Source: Kutzneria sp044547355 (GTDB lineage: Bacteria > Actinomycetota > Actinomycetes > Mycobacteriales > Pseudonocardiaceae). Taken from it: a DNA stretch of 64,000 nucleotides. Both the position numbers and the translations under genes were made by a program. How positions within the stretch are numbered: the stretch's first letter is position 1; every line of letters starts with the position of its first letter. The notes beneath the pieces were generated by a model. It saw only the letters and a program-made list of their open reading frames with translations. It had not been told where the DNA came from and did not search any database. Positions 37,154 to 44,655 of the stretch are shown here, one piece after another. The stretch is from the NCBI RefSeq assembly GCF_044547355.1, contig NZ_JBIUAG010000015.1, positions 124,001 to 188,000 of the forward strand, in the 5' to 3' direction.

Positions 37154-37524
37154 TTCGCCTATGTCGACGATGACCCTCTGACCCGTACCGATCCGTCCGG
37201 TCATGGCTGGTTCTCCGACTTCGTGTCCAGCGCTTTCCATGCTGTCAGTCATGTCGTGCATGCCGTCACTCACTACGTCGCCGTTCATGTTGTGCAGCCC
37301 GTGGTGCATGCCGTGCAGACCGTCGTGCACGCTGTCGTGGACGCCTACCATGCGGTCGCCCGTGCCGCCGCTCGTGTGGTGCAACGCGTCGTCCGTGTCG
37401 CTCGTGTCGTCTATCACGCGGCCGTGCACGTCGTGCAGACCGCGTATCACAAGGTCGCCACTGCGGTCCATCAAGCTGTCTCCACCGTCAAGTCCGCCGT
37501 CAATGCCGCCGGCAACGCCGTCGC
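37154..37524 (+). repeat. 371-bp RHS-core/pretoxin tract, copy 2 (displaced tip)
   Basis: About 98 percent identical to 26782-27152, with seven synonymous third-position differences. One base of the preceding AACCCG-TTC context is missing here, so the frame upstream of the tract is broken in this copy. Confidence 0.9.
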
Positions 37525-39067
37525 TTCCGCTGCTAACGCGGTGGTGGATGCCGGAAAGAAGGCGGTTGCCACCGCCGCGACCTTCGTCAAGAACCACGCT
37601 TCCGCTATTGCCGGCATCGCCGTTGGCATCGGCGTCGGCCTGGCCTGCACCGCGGCGACTGGTGGTACCGCTGTTATCGCGTGCGCCGCGCTGGGAGGCG
37701 CTGCAGGCAATGCGGTGTCGTACGCGATGGACTGCTCCCAGTCACACACGTGTTCGGTTGGGGGCGCGGTCGAGGCCGTCGGCTTGGGCGCTTTGGGTGG
37801 GGTTCTTGGTGGTGCGTTGGCCGGTCCCTTGGGCGGCAAGCTTGTCGCCACCGCCCTTGAAGACGTGATGCCCAAGATCGCCGCCAGCGCACTGGTCGGC
37901 CTAGGGGCCGGTGCCGGATCCGGCGCCGTGACCTCTGCCGTCGGCTACGGCCTCTCATGTGGTTCGTCTCAGGACGGTTGTTCGCTTTCCGGCGCCGCGT
38001 CCGCCGTCGGCTCCGGTGCCCTCTGGGGCGGCCTCATCGGCGGCATTGCCGGTGCGGGCGGTGAAGCGTTGGGCAAGAGCGACACCTGCCACAGCTTCGT
38101 CCCGAGCACCAAGGTGCTGATGGGCGATGGTGCCAGCAAGCCCATCAGCCAAGTGCAGGTCGGTGACAAGGTCGCTGACGCCGTTCCTGGCGACGCCACA
38201 CTTCAGACGCACACTGTTCAAAAGGTGATCGTCACGCAGACCGATCACGACTTCGTCAAGCTGACGGTCAAGAAGCTGGCCATCAAGATCGGTAAGGCCG
38301 CAGCTGGACTGACGGTAGCCGCAGCAGCAGCCTTGGGCTCCGCCGCTACCGCGTCGGCGGATACGTCCTCGCTCACGACAACCTTCCACCACCCGTTCTA
38401 CGACATCACCCAGGCCGCGTTCGTCGACGCTGTCGACCTCCACCCCGGAGACCAGCTCCAAGCCGCGGACGGCACCGCCGCCGAAGTCACCTCGATCCTG
38501 GCCTACCACCAGACCGAAACCACCTACGACCTCACTATCGACGGCCTCCACACGTATTACGTGGACGCGGGCAACACAGCAATCCTCGTCCATAATTGTG
38601 GAACTGATGGTTCCTCTGCGACCGCGGATTCTTATGGAGCTGGCGGCGGTATTCGCTATCGCGGGTTGGACGACGCGGGGCGACCAACCGGTGCTGCTGC
38701 CTCTATTGATGCGAGTATGATCAAGGCGGGAACTAAGGCTAACAACTCGATTCGCCCGCCCGGGTTTACCGGAGGGAGGCCGATTGGAAACCAAGCTCGG
38801 GGTCACCTGATTGGAAACCAACTTGGTGGATCGGGTGATGTTCCCGAGAATCTGGTGACGCTGACCCACATCCCGGCGAACACACCCGTCATGCGAGGAT
38901 TTGAAGGCCGTATCAGATCAGCGGTTGATGCTGGCGAGGTGGTGCAACTTACCTCGACGCCGGTCTATAGTGGGGATGCGGAGGTGCCGGTTGGTGTCCA
39001 GATGGAGGCGTATGGGAATCAGGGATTTTGTTTACTGGTCTGCGTACTCAACCTGGCGGGGCGATAA
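37223..39067 (+). CDS. displaced RHS tip 6: RHS core end, pretoxin, Hint and DNA/RNA non-specific endonuclease
   Basis: 614-residue frame from GTG 37223; homology to the main gene starts at 37154 in the same frame. It carries the Val/His helical region, Gly/Ala-rich pretoxin, a complete Hint (Cys in DTCHSFVPSTKVL to ILVHNC) and a toxin of the DNA/RNA non-specific endonuclease type: QARGHLIGNQLGGSGDVPENL (catalytic His in RGHL), then HIPANTPVMRGFEGRI and TPVYSGDAEVPVGV. This is the most complete displaced tip and the only one with the RHS junction. No signal peptide or YD shell precedes it, so it is probably a silent cassette. Its Hint allele (TDHDFVKLT) matches the main gene rather than tips 2-5. 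Confidence 0.82.
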   Translation: MSSAFHAVSHVVHAVTHYVAVHVVQPVVHAVQTVVHAVVDAYHAVARAAARVVQRVVRVARVVYHAAVHVVQTAYHKVATAVHQAVSTVKSAVNAAGNAVASAANAVVDAGKKAVATAATFVKNHASAIAGIAVGIGVGLACTAATGGTAVIACAALGGAAGNAVSYAMDCSQSHTCSVGGAVEAVGLGALGGVLGGALAGPLGGKLVATALEDVMPKIAASALVGLGAGAGSGAVTSAVGYGLSCGSSQDGCSLSGAASAVGSGALWGGLIGGIAGAGGEALGKSDTCHSFVPSTKVLMGDGASKPISQVQVGDKVADAVPGDATLQTHTVQKVIVTQTDHDFVKLTVKKLAIKIGKAAAGLTVAAAAALGSAATASADTSSLTTTFHHPFYDITQAAFVDAVDLHPGDQLQAADGTAAEVTSILAYHQTETTYDLTIDGLHTYYVDAGNTAILVHNCGTDGSSATADSYGAGGGIRYRGLDDAGRPTGAAASIDASMIKAGTKANNSIRPPGFTGGRPIGNQARGHLIGNQLGGSGDVPENLVTLTHIPANTPVMRGFEGRIRSAVDAGEVVQLTSTPVYSGDAEVPVGVQMEAYGNQGFCLLVCVLNLAGR

Positions 39068-39069
39068 AA

Positions 39070-39591
39070 TTGCTTGAGGATCTGACTGAACTTGTTGCGG
39101 CGCCGCCGCGGGGGTCGGAGACTGTCGTAGACTGGCGCGGTGTTGAAGGCCGATTGGGTTTCGAGCTTCCGGTCGACTATAAGGAACTCGTCGAGCGCTA
39201 CGGCCCTGGCGTTTTTGATGAATTTATCCACATATTTCAGCCGGAGTGTCCGACCGAATCGATTGACCTTGAAAAGCAGGTGTCCGACTCGCTGTGGGCT
39301 TTGAACTATCTCGTGCAAGAAGGAGAGGTGGTGCCGTACGACTTGCGGCCACCAGCGGAGATAATCTCGGTTGGACGTACAGACAATGGCGATATAATCT
39401 ACCTGCGTCGACGGCCTGTGGAAAATCCTGATCTTTGGCCTGTTGTTGTAAATGAGGCGCGTGGGGATGATTGGGGGCAGTTTGAGGGTGGCTTGACGCA
39501 ATTTCTGACCGATGTTCTATCTGGTGAAATAAGGACAAGTATCTTTCCGGCAAGCTTTCCTTCTGTTGATCCTAGGTTTTCACCGTACTAG
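39070..39591 (+). CDS. SMI1/KNR4 (SUKH) immunity protein for tip 6
   Basis: 173 residues from TTG 39070, two bases after the toxin stop, with GGCGGGG upstream. VEGRLGFELPVDYKELVERYG followed by VFDEFIHIFQP is the SUKH signature; the C-terminus has WGQFEGGLTQFLTDVLSG. SUKH proteins are common partners of NUC-type toxin tips. A TTG at 39028 is in frame but would overlap the toxin by 40 bp. Confidence 0.78.
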   Translation: MLEDLTELVAAPPRGSETVVDWRGVEGRLGFELPVDYKELVERYGPGVFDEFIHIFQPECPTESIDLEKQVSDSLWALNYLVQEGEVVPYDLRPPAEIISVGRTDNGDIIYLRRRPVENPDLWPVVVNEARGDDWGQFEGGLTQFLTDVLSGEIRTSIFPASFPSVDPRFSPY

Positions 39592-39624
39592 TCCGATTTT
39601 TTCGTTTCCTATCGATACGAAGTT

Positions 39625-40183
39625 ATGGACCGGGTTAGTCGGATTATGTACGGCACCGGTGACGTGCGGACCTCTGGGACTTTGAAGGCCTTGCACGGGG
39701 TTACGGTCGTCTCCATCGGTTACGGGTACTACCTCAACGGCAACTCGACATCCAACACCAGAGGTTTCGACGTTGTCGCCATGCCGTTGCCCACTCCATC
39801 GCCGTTCACGTTGCGCAGCTCGTCTTCCAAGCCGTCCGTGTTGTGCAAACCGCCTGTCGCAAGGTCGCCACCGCGGTCCATCAAGCTGTCTCCGCGGTCA
39901 GTCCGCCGTCAAAGCCGCTTCTGATGTTTCCGATGGTTCAGAGCTGGGGCAGGCTATCGCCGAGGCTGGCCATCATGGAGGCTGTGCGGAGGTAGGTTGC
40001 TTGATTCAGGCTATGCAAAGCGAAGGACCGTCCGCGATCAGCGGCGGTACAATGCGTACGGTGAACGTGCGAAACCCGATGTCTTCACGCGCGGCTGAGC
40101 AGGGAACGCCTGCGTCTCCATGTGGAAGATGTCAGCGAATTCTCAACTTGCTGAAGATTTCTTGGGGTGGTAATAATGGTTGA
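39625..40183 (+). pseudogene. displaced RHS tip 7: YD and pretoxin scraps joined to a YwqJ-like deaminase toxin
   Basis: 39625-39775 copies the YD region of the main gene (MYGTGDVRT, SIGYGYYLNGN; compare 25897-26090) with deletions. 39795-39915 is a decayed piece of the helical pretoxin (VVQTACRKVATAVHQAVS in one frame). The Hint is entirely missing. The last frame, to a stop at 40181-40183, encodes GHHGGCAEVGCLIQAM and later GTPASPCGRCQRILNLLKI. The C-A-E and PCxxC zinc motifs match the YwqJ-like group of the nucleic-acid deaminase superfamily. The gene is broken by frame changes and deletions, but the catalytic core frame is intact. Confidence 0.7.
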
Positions 40184-40673
40184 AGTGAGAGGGTTTTCTG
40201 AAAGTGTGAGAACTGCGCTGGAGTCTGCCGGCTGGTCGGCGGATCGGCAGATTGACATTGATGGTTGGGTAAGCGAGCTTGCAGCTCAGGGGTACGAGAT
40301 CGATGTCGTTGTTGACCGCGCTCTTCGCTCTTTCGGTGGAATTTTGGTTGAGCCTGTGAATGTTACCGGTCCAAATTTCAGCAACGATGAACCCTTGAAT
40401 GTCGATCCGATACTCGCGGGATCTGGTCATTTCGAGCTTGCGCGGCAACTGACTGCCGAATTGGGGGGAAACTGGTTCCCTTTTGGTGAGTGGCTAAGCT
40501 ATTCGAGCCTTTTTGTGGAAAATAGTGGTTGGACTGTGGCGACCGGAATGGACTGGATTTGGGATGTGGGTCCTTCTGTAGAGGAGGCGATCGAGTTTGC
40601 GCTCATGGCTCATCGCCCATTGACTTGTCTAGAAACGCTAACTCCTGGAGTTAAGCCTTGGCCGCGGCAATGA
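40176..40673 (+). CDS. SUKH-3 family immunity protein
   Basis: 165 residues from ATG 40176 (GGGG at 40164-40167), overlapping the deaminase stop by eight bases. ALESAGWSADRQIDIDGWVSEL, FGGILVEPV, DPILAGSGHFELARQL and NWFPFGEWLSYSSLFVENSG follow the SUKH-3 pattern. SUKH-3 proteins are known partners of deaminase toxins, which supports both this call and the deaminase call. Frame intact although the toxin shell is lost. Confidence 0.82.
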   Translation: MVEVRGFSESVRTALESAGWSADRQIDIDGWVSELAAQGYEIDVVVDRALRSFGGILVEPVNVTGPNFSNDEPLNVDPILAGSGHFELARQLTAELGGNWFPFGEWLSYSSLFVENSGWTVATGMDWIWDVGPSVEEAIEFALMAHRPLTCLETLTPGVKPWPRQ

Positions 40674-40748
40674 ACCCGGCAATTCCTGGCGCATGAATTG
40701 ACTGGGTCGATGGGGTGTGCTCCTGAGATCGAGGGGTGAATGTCCGGA

Positions 40749-40764
40749 TCTGGTCTAGACCACC
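40749..40764 (+). promoter_or_regulatory. DasR-type dre operator upstream of chitinase
   Basis: The 12-bp core TGGTCTAGACCA (40751-40762) is a perfect palindrome and matches the dre consensus bound by the GntR repressor DasR, which controls chitin and GlcNAc genes in actinomycetes. It lies 64 bp upstream of the chitinase ATG. Control by a DasR orthologue is inferred; none is seen in the window. Confidence 0.85.
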
Positions 40765-40826
40765 TGGCTCCTGGACGGTATCGTCGGGGGACCGGCCGCC
40801 AGCCACTTCGACGATGGGAGCTGGCC

Positions 40827-41888
40827 ATGTTCGGTCGGATGTCGCGGACCCTGACGGTGATGCTGGCCGCCGCGCTTGCCGTGCCGGCGGTGGGTCTGGC
40901 GGACGCCCAGGCGACACCTGCGTCGCCGCAGGCGGACACGTGTGCGGTGAAGTCGAGGCCCGCGGGCAAGGTGCTGCAGGGCTACTGGGAGAACTGGGAC
41001 GGCGCGGCCAACGGGGTGCACCCGGGGCTGGGCTGGATCCCGGTGACGGACAGCAGGATCGCGCAGCACGGCTACAACGTGATCAGCGAGGCGTTCCCGG
41101 TGATCCGGTCGGACGGCACGGCGTTGTGGCAGGACGGCATGGACGCGGGCGTGAAGGTGGGGACGCCGGCGGACAACTGCGCGGCGAAGGCGGCGGGGGC
41201 GACGCTGCTGCTGTCGATCGGCGGGGCGGCGGCGGGCATCGACCTGAGCTCGTCGACGGTCGCCGACAAGTTCGTCAGCACGATCGTGCCGATCCTCAAG
41301 ACCTACAACTTCGACGGCATCGACATCGACATCGAGACGGGCCTGACCAACAGCGGCAACATCAAGACGCTGTCGGCCTCGCAGTCCAACCTGATCCGGA
41401 TCATCGACGGCGTGCTGGCCCAGATGCCCTCGAACTTCGGCCTCACCATGGCCCCGGAGACGGCCTACGTCACCGGCGGCAGCATCACCTACGGCTCGAT
41501 CTGGGGCGCCTACCTGCCCATCATCAAGAAGTACGCGGACAACGGCCGGCTGTGGTGGCTGAACATGCAGTACTACAACGGCAGCATGTACGGCTGCTCG
41601 GGCGACTCCTACCAGGCCGGCACGGTCCAGGGCTTCACGGTGCAGACCCAGTGCCTGAACAACGGCCTGGTCGTCCAGGGCACGACGATCAAGGTCCCCT
41701 ACGACAAGCAGGTCCCGGGCTTGCCGGCCCAGTCCGGCGCGGGCGGCGGCTACATGTCGACCAGCCTGGTCTCCCAGGCCTATCGAAGCGTCAGCGGCAT
41801 CAAGGGCCTGATGACGTGGTCGGCGAACTGGGACGGCTCGAAGGGCTGGACCTTCGGCACCAACGTGAAGTCGCTGGAAGGCCGCTAG
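40827..41888 (+). CDS. secreted GH18 chitinase
   Basis: 353-residue family-18 glycosyl hydrolase cleaving chitin outside the cell. Signal peptide about residues 1-28 (MFGRMSRTLTVMLAAALAVP, then LADAQA). SIGG at 130-133 and the catalytic FDGIDIDIE at 162-170 with Glu170 as acid; later WWLNMQYYNGS and LMTWSANWD fit the barrel. No chitin-binding module. ATG 40827 is chosen because GGGAG stands six bases before and the signal peptide begins here; the frame open to 40740 would translate the dre site. Its stop overlaps the convergent GNAT stop (CTAG). Confidence 0.92.
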   Translation: MFGRMSRTLTVMLAAALAVPAVGLADAQATPASPQADTCAVKSRPAGKVLQGYWENWDGAANGVHPGLGWIPVTDSRIAQHGYNVISEAFPVIRSDGTALWQDGMDAGVKVGTPADNCAAKAAGATLLLSIGGAAAGIDLSSSTVADKFVSTIVPILKTYNFDGIDIDIETGLTNSGNIKTLSASQSNLIRIIDGVLAQMPSNFGLTMAPETAYVTGGSITYGSIWGAYLPIIKKYADNGRLWWLNMQYYNGSMYGCSGDSYQAGTVQGFTVQTQCLNNGLVVQGTTIKVPYDKQVPGLPAQSGAGGGYMSTSLVSQAYRSVSGIKGLMTWSANWDGSKGWTFGTNVKSLEGR

Positions 41889-42325
41889 CGAAGGAGCACG
41901 GCCCAGCCGTCGGCGTCGGGGTGCCTGGTCATCCCGACGCCGAGGGCGACCTTGATCGCGGCGATGTTGTCGGGCCGGGTCTCGACCAGCACGGGCCAGT
42001 CGGGATGCCGCAAGGCCGCGACGGCGATGGCCTCGCGGGCCATCTCGGTGGCGATGCCCTGGCCTTGGAGGTCCGGCCAGACCCGGTAGTACAGGTTCCA
42101 CACCTGTTGGCCACGCCAGGTTTTCGGCTTCACGCCGCCGAATCCGGCGACCCGGGAGCCGAGCATGATCTTCCAGTAGCCGTGCTCGCCACGCTCCCAG
42201 ACGGCGCAGAAGTCCCGCAGCAGCTGGGTGAGCGCCTCGACCGACCGCGACTCCGTCGCGGCGTGCAGGGACAGGAACTCGTCCAGGTCGTCCATGCTCA
42301 CCGGAACAAGCGAAAGCCGGCTCAC
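41885..42325 (-). CDS. GNAT-family N-acetyltransferase
   Basis: 146-residue GNAT. Acetyl-CoA-binding region: VWPDLQGQGIATEMAREAI; beta-4 region VAGFGGVKPK; C-terminal IAAIKVALGVGMTRH. GTG start at 42325 overlaps the stop of the upstream kinase gene by four bases (GTGA). Coupling to an APH-family kinase suggests modification of a small molecule or antibiotic (inference). Substrate unknown. Confidence 0.82.
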   Translation of the reverse strand: MSRLSLVPVSMDDLDEFLSLHAATESRSVEALTQLLRDFCAVWERGEHGYWKIMLGSRVAGFGGVKPKTWRGQQVWNLYYRVWPDLQGQGIATEMAREAIAVAALRHPDWPVLVETRPDNIAAIKVALGVGMTRHPDADGWAVLLR

Positions 42326-43221
42326 GCCAACACCTCCGCCAGAACATGCCGGGACAGGGCCACCAAGGCGGGATTGGTGTCCCGGTAGTACGGCAGCTGG
42401 ATCAGGGCGATGGACATGGCCCACGCCTGCCCGCGCTCCCAGGTGTCGTCGTCGACGTCGAGGGCGGCGCGGAACGCCGAGCGGGCAGCGGCCGGCAGGA
42501 GATTCCACGCCACGACAAGGTCGACGGTGGGATCGCCGACGCCCACGCCGCCGAAGTCGATCACGGCAGCCAGGCGGCCGTCCCGGACGAGGACGTTGCC
42601 GGGGGAGAGGTCCCCGTGCGACCAGAAGACACCGCGCGTCGAAGGCAGCCGGATGGCCCGCTCCCACAGCGCCAACGCCCGCGAGGTGTCGATGTCGTCG
42701 TGCAGCTGGGAAATGGCCTCCCGGGTCGCGGAATCGCGGCCCGGGCTGCCGAGCGGCACGCCGCGCCCCTGCCGGGGGCCGTCAGCAGGGTCGATCTTGC
42801 GCAGGGCCCGGATGAAGTCGGCGAGGTCGAGAGCCAGCGCCTCGGAGCCGGTCACGGGATTGACGCCAGGGAGCCACCGGCACACCGTCCAGGGCAGCGG
42901 AAAGCCCTCTCCCGGCACGCCCCGCCCGACCGGCTCGGGCACCGCGACCGGCAGCTGCGAGGCCAGGAACGGGAGCCAGCGCTGCTCGCGGTGCACGTTG
43001 TCCTCGGCCCGGGGCAGCCGCGGCAGCCGAACGGCCAACGACGGCCCGAGTCGGTACATGGCGTTGTCGGTGCCGGCGGAATCGACGCGCTCGATCGCAA
43101 GATCGGCCCACTGCGGAAACTGGGCGGCCAGCAGCCGCCGCACCAGCTCGGGGTCGGTGTCGATCTCGTCGGCGTGCATCCGCATGGCCACATACTGGGA
43201 CAACGCATCCGTAAGTGCCAT
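42322..43221 (-). CDS. aminoglycoside phosphotransferase (APH) family kinase
   Basis: 299 residues. Kinase-like fold with AMYRLGPSLAVRLPR near the N-terminus, the catalytic loop FWSHGDLSPGNVLV (Asp in HGD) and the metal-binding VIDFGGVGVGDPTVDL. Such proteins phosphorylate aminoglycosides, macrolides or metabolites; the substrate is not predictable. ATG 43221 follows GTG 43224 directly; either could be used. Divergent from the MATE transporter by 30 bp and coupled to the GNAT, a possible small resistance-type unit (inference). Confidence 0.85.
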   Translation of the reverse strand: MALTDALSQYVAMRMHADEIDTDPELVRRLLAAQFPQWADLAIERVDSAGTDNAMYRLGPSLAVRLPRLPRAEDNVHREQRWLPFLASQLPVAVPEPVGRGVPGEGFPLPWTVCRWLPGVNPVTGSEALALDLADFIRALRKIDPADGPRQGRGVPLGSPGRDSATREAISQLHDDIDTSRALALWERAIRLPSTRGVFWSHGDLSPGNVLVRDGRLAAVIDFGGVGVGDPTVDLVVAWNLLPAAARSAFRAALDVDDDTWERGQAWAMSIALIQLPYYRDTNPALVALSRHVLAEVLA

Positions 43222-43250
43222 CACATAATTCGCGTCCCGAGGACCGCTCG

Positions 43251-44564
43251 GTGCACATTAGCCACGTGACGGTGCGTGCGGGTTCGGCGAGACAGGTGTT
43301 CGCCCTGGCGGTTCCTGCCTTGGGTGTCCTCGCCGCCGAACCGCTGTACGTGCTCGTCGACACGGCGGTGGTGGGCCACCTCGGCGCGCTGCCGCTGGCC
43401 GGCCTGGCCCTGGGCGGCCTCCTGTTCTCCCAGGTCTCCAGCGCGCTGACCTTCCTCTCCTACGGCACCACATCACGCACCGCCCGCCTGCACGGCGCCG
43501 GCCGTCGCAAGGACGCGGTCGAGGAAGGCGTGCAAGCGACGTGGCTGGCGGTCGGCGTCGGCCTGGCGGTGCTGATCCTGGGCCAGCTGCTGGCCACGCC
43601 GGTGGCGGAACTGTTGGCGGGCAAGGGACCCATCGCCGACGCCGGCGTGAGCTGGCTGCGCATCGCCCTGTTCGGCGCGCCGATGGTGCTGATCACGATG
43701 GCCGGCAACGGCTGGATGCGCGGGGTCCAGGACACCAGGCGCCCGCTGGTGTACGTCTTGCTGGGCAACGGCCTTTCGGTGGTGCTGAACCCGATCCTGG
43801 TCTACGGCCTCGGCTGGGGCCTTGAGGGTTCGGCCGTGGCCAACGTGTTTGCGCAAACGGTGGCGGCCACGCTGTTCGTCTCGGCGCTGGTCAAGGAGAA
43901 GGCGCCGCTGAAGCCGGCGCCGAAACTGATCAAGGCCCAGCTGGGCCTGGGCCGCGACCTGGTGATCCGCACGCTGGCGTTCCAGCTGTCGTTCATCTCC
44001 GCGCTGTCGGTGGCCTCGCGCACCTCGGCCGACGCGGTCGGCGCGCACCAGATCGTGTTGCAGCTGTGGAACTTCCTCGCCCTGGTGCTGGATTCGCTGG
44101 CCATCGCCGCGCAGTCGCTGGTCGGGGCGGCGCTGGGCGCGGGCCGGGACGACGAGGCGAAGTCCTTGGCCTGGCAGGTGACCCGCTACGGCCTGGTGTT
44201 CGGCGCGGCGCTGTCGGTGGTGTTCGCGGCGCTGTACAACGTCCTTCCGCAACTGTTCACCTCAGCTCCCGGGGTGCTGGCGGAGATCCCGCACGCCTGG
44301 TGGCTTTTCGTGCTGCTGCAACCGATCGCCGGCGTGGTGTTCGCCCTGGACGGTGTGCTGCTCGGGGCCGGCGACGCCGCCTTCCTGCGCACGGCGACGC
44401 TGGTCACCGCGCTGGTCGGCTTCGTGCCGCTGGTGTGGCTGTCGCTGGTCTTCCACTGGGGACTGCTGGGCATTTGGACCGGTTTGTCGACCTTCATGGT
44501 GCTGCGGCTGATCGCTGTCGTGCTGCGCACGAAATCGGGGCGCTGGGCCGTCACCGGTGTGTGA
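43251..44564 (+). CDS. MATE family efflux transporter (DinF-like)
   Basis: 437-residue integral membrane protein with about 12 hydrophobic spans and MATE features: PLYVLVDTAVVGHLGALPLAGLALG in the first helices and GNGLSVVLNPILVYGLGWGLEG mid-protein. It exports cationic compounds by Na+ or H+ antiport. GTG 43251 with GAGG upstream is preferred; ATG 43215 would overlap the divergent kinase gene. In many actinobacteria this gene follows nrnA, so its present position marks the right end of the accessory insertion. Confidence 0.9.
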   Translation: MHISHVTVRAGSARQVFALAVPALGVLAAEPLYVLVDTAVVGHLGALPLAGLALGGLLFSQVSSALTFLSYGTTSRTARLHGAGRRKDAVEEGVQATWLAVGVGLAVLILGQLLATPVAELLAGKGPIADAGVSWLRIALFGAPMVLITMAGNGWMRGVQDTRRPLVYVLLGNGLSVVLNPILVYGLGWGLEGSAVANVFAQTVAATLFVSALVKEKAPLKPAPKLIKAQLGLGRDLVIRTLAFQLSFISALSVASRTSADAVGAHQIVLQLWNFLALVLDSLAIAAQSLVGAALGAGRDDEAKSLAWQVTRYGLVFGAALSVVFAALYNVLPQLFTSAPGVLAEIPHAWWLFVLLQPIAGVVFALDGVLLGAGDAAFLRTATLVTALVGFVPLVWLSLVFHWGLLGIWTGLSTFMVLRLIAVVLRTKSGRWAVTGV

Positions 44565-44655
44565 CGGACTGCACGTCTGAAGCGGTTAACAACGGGCCCG
44601 CGCGTGCGGATTAAAGGTGTGAACCTCCTACCTCTGCATCCCCGGAAGGACAGCC

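Noticed and set aside
40740..40826. Earlier start for the chitinase
   Set aside because: It would translate the dre operator and precede the signal peptide by 29 non-conserved residues.
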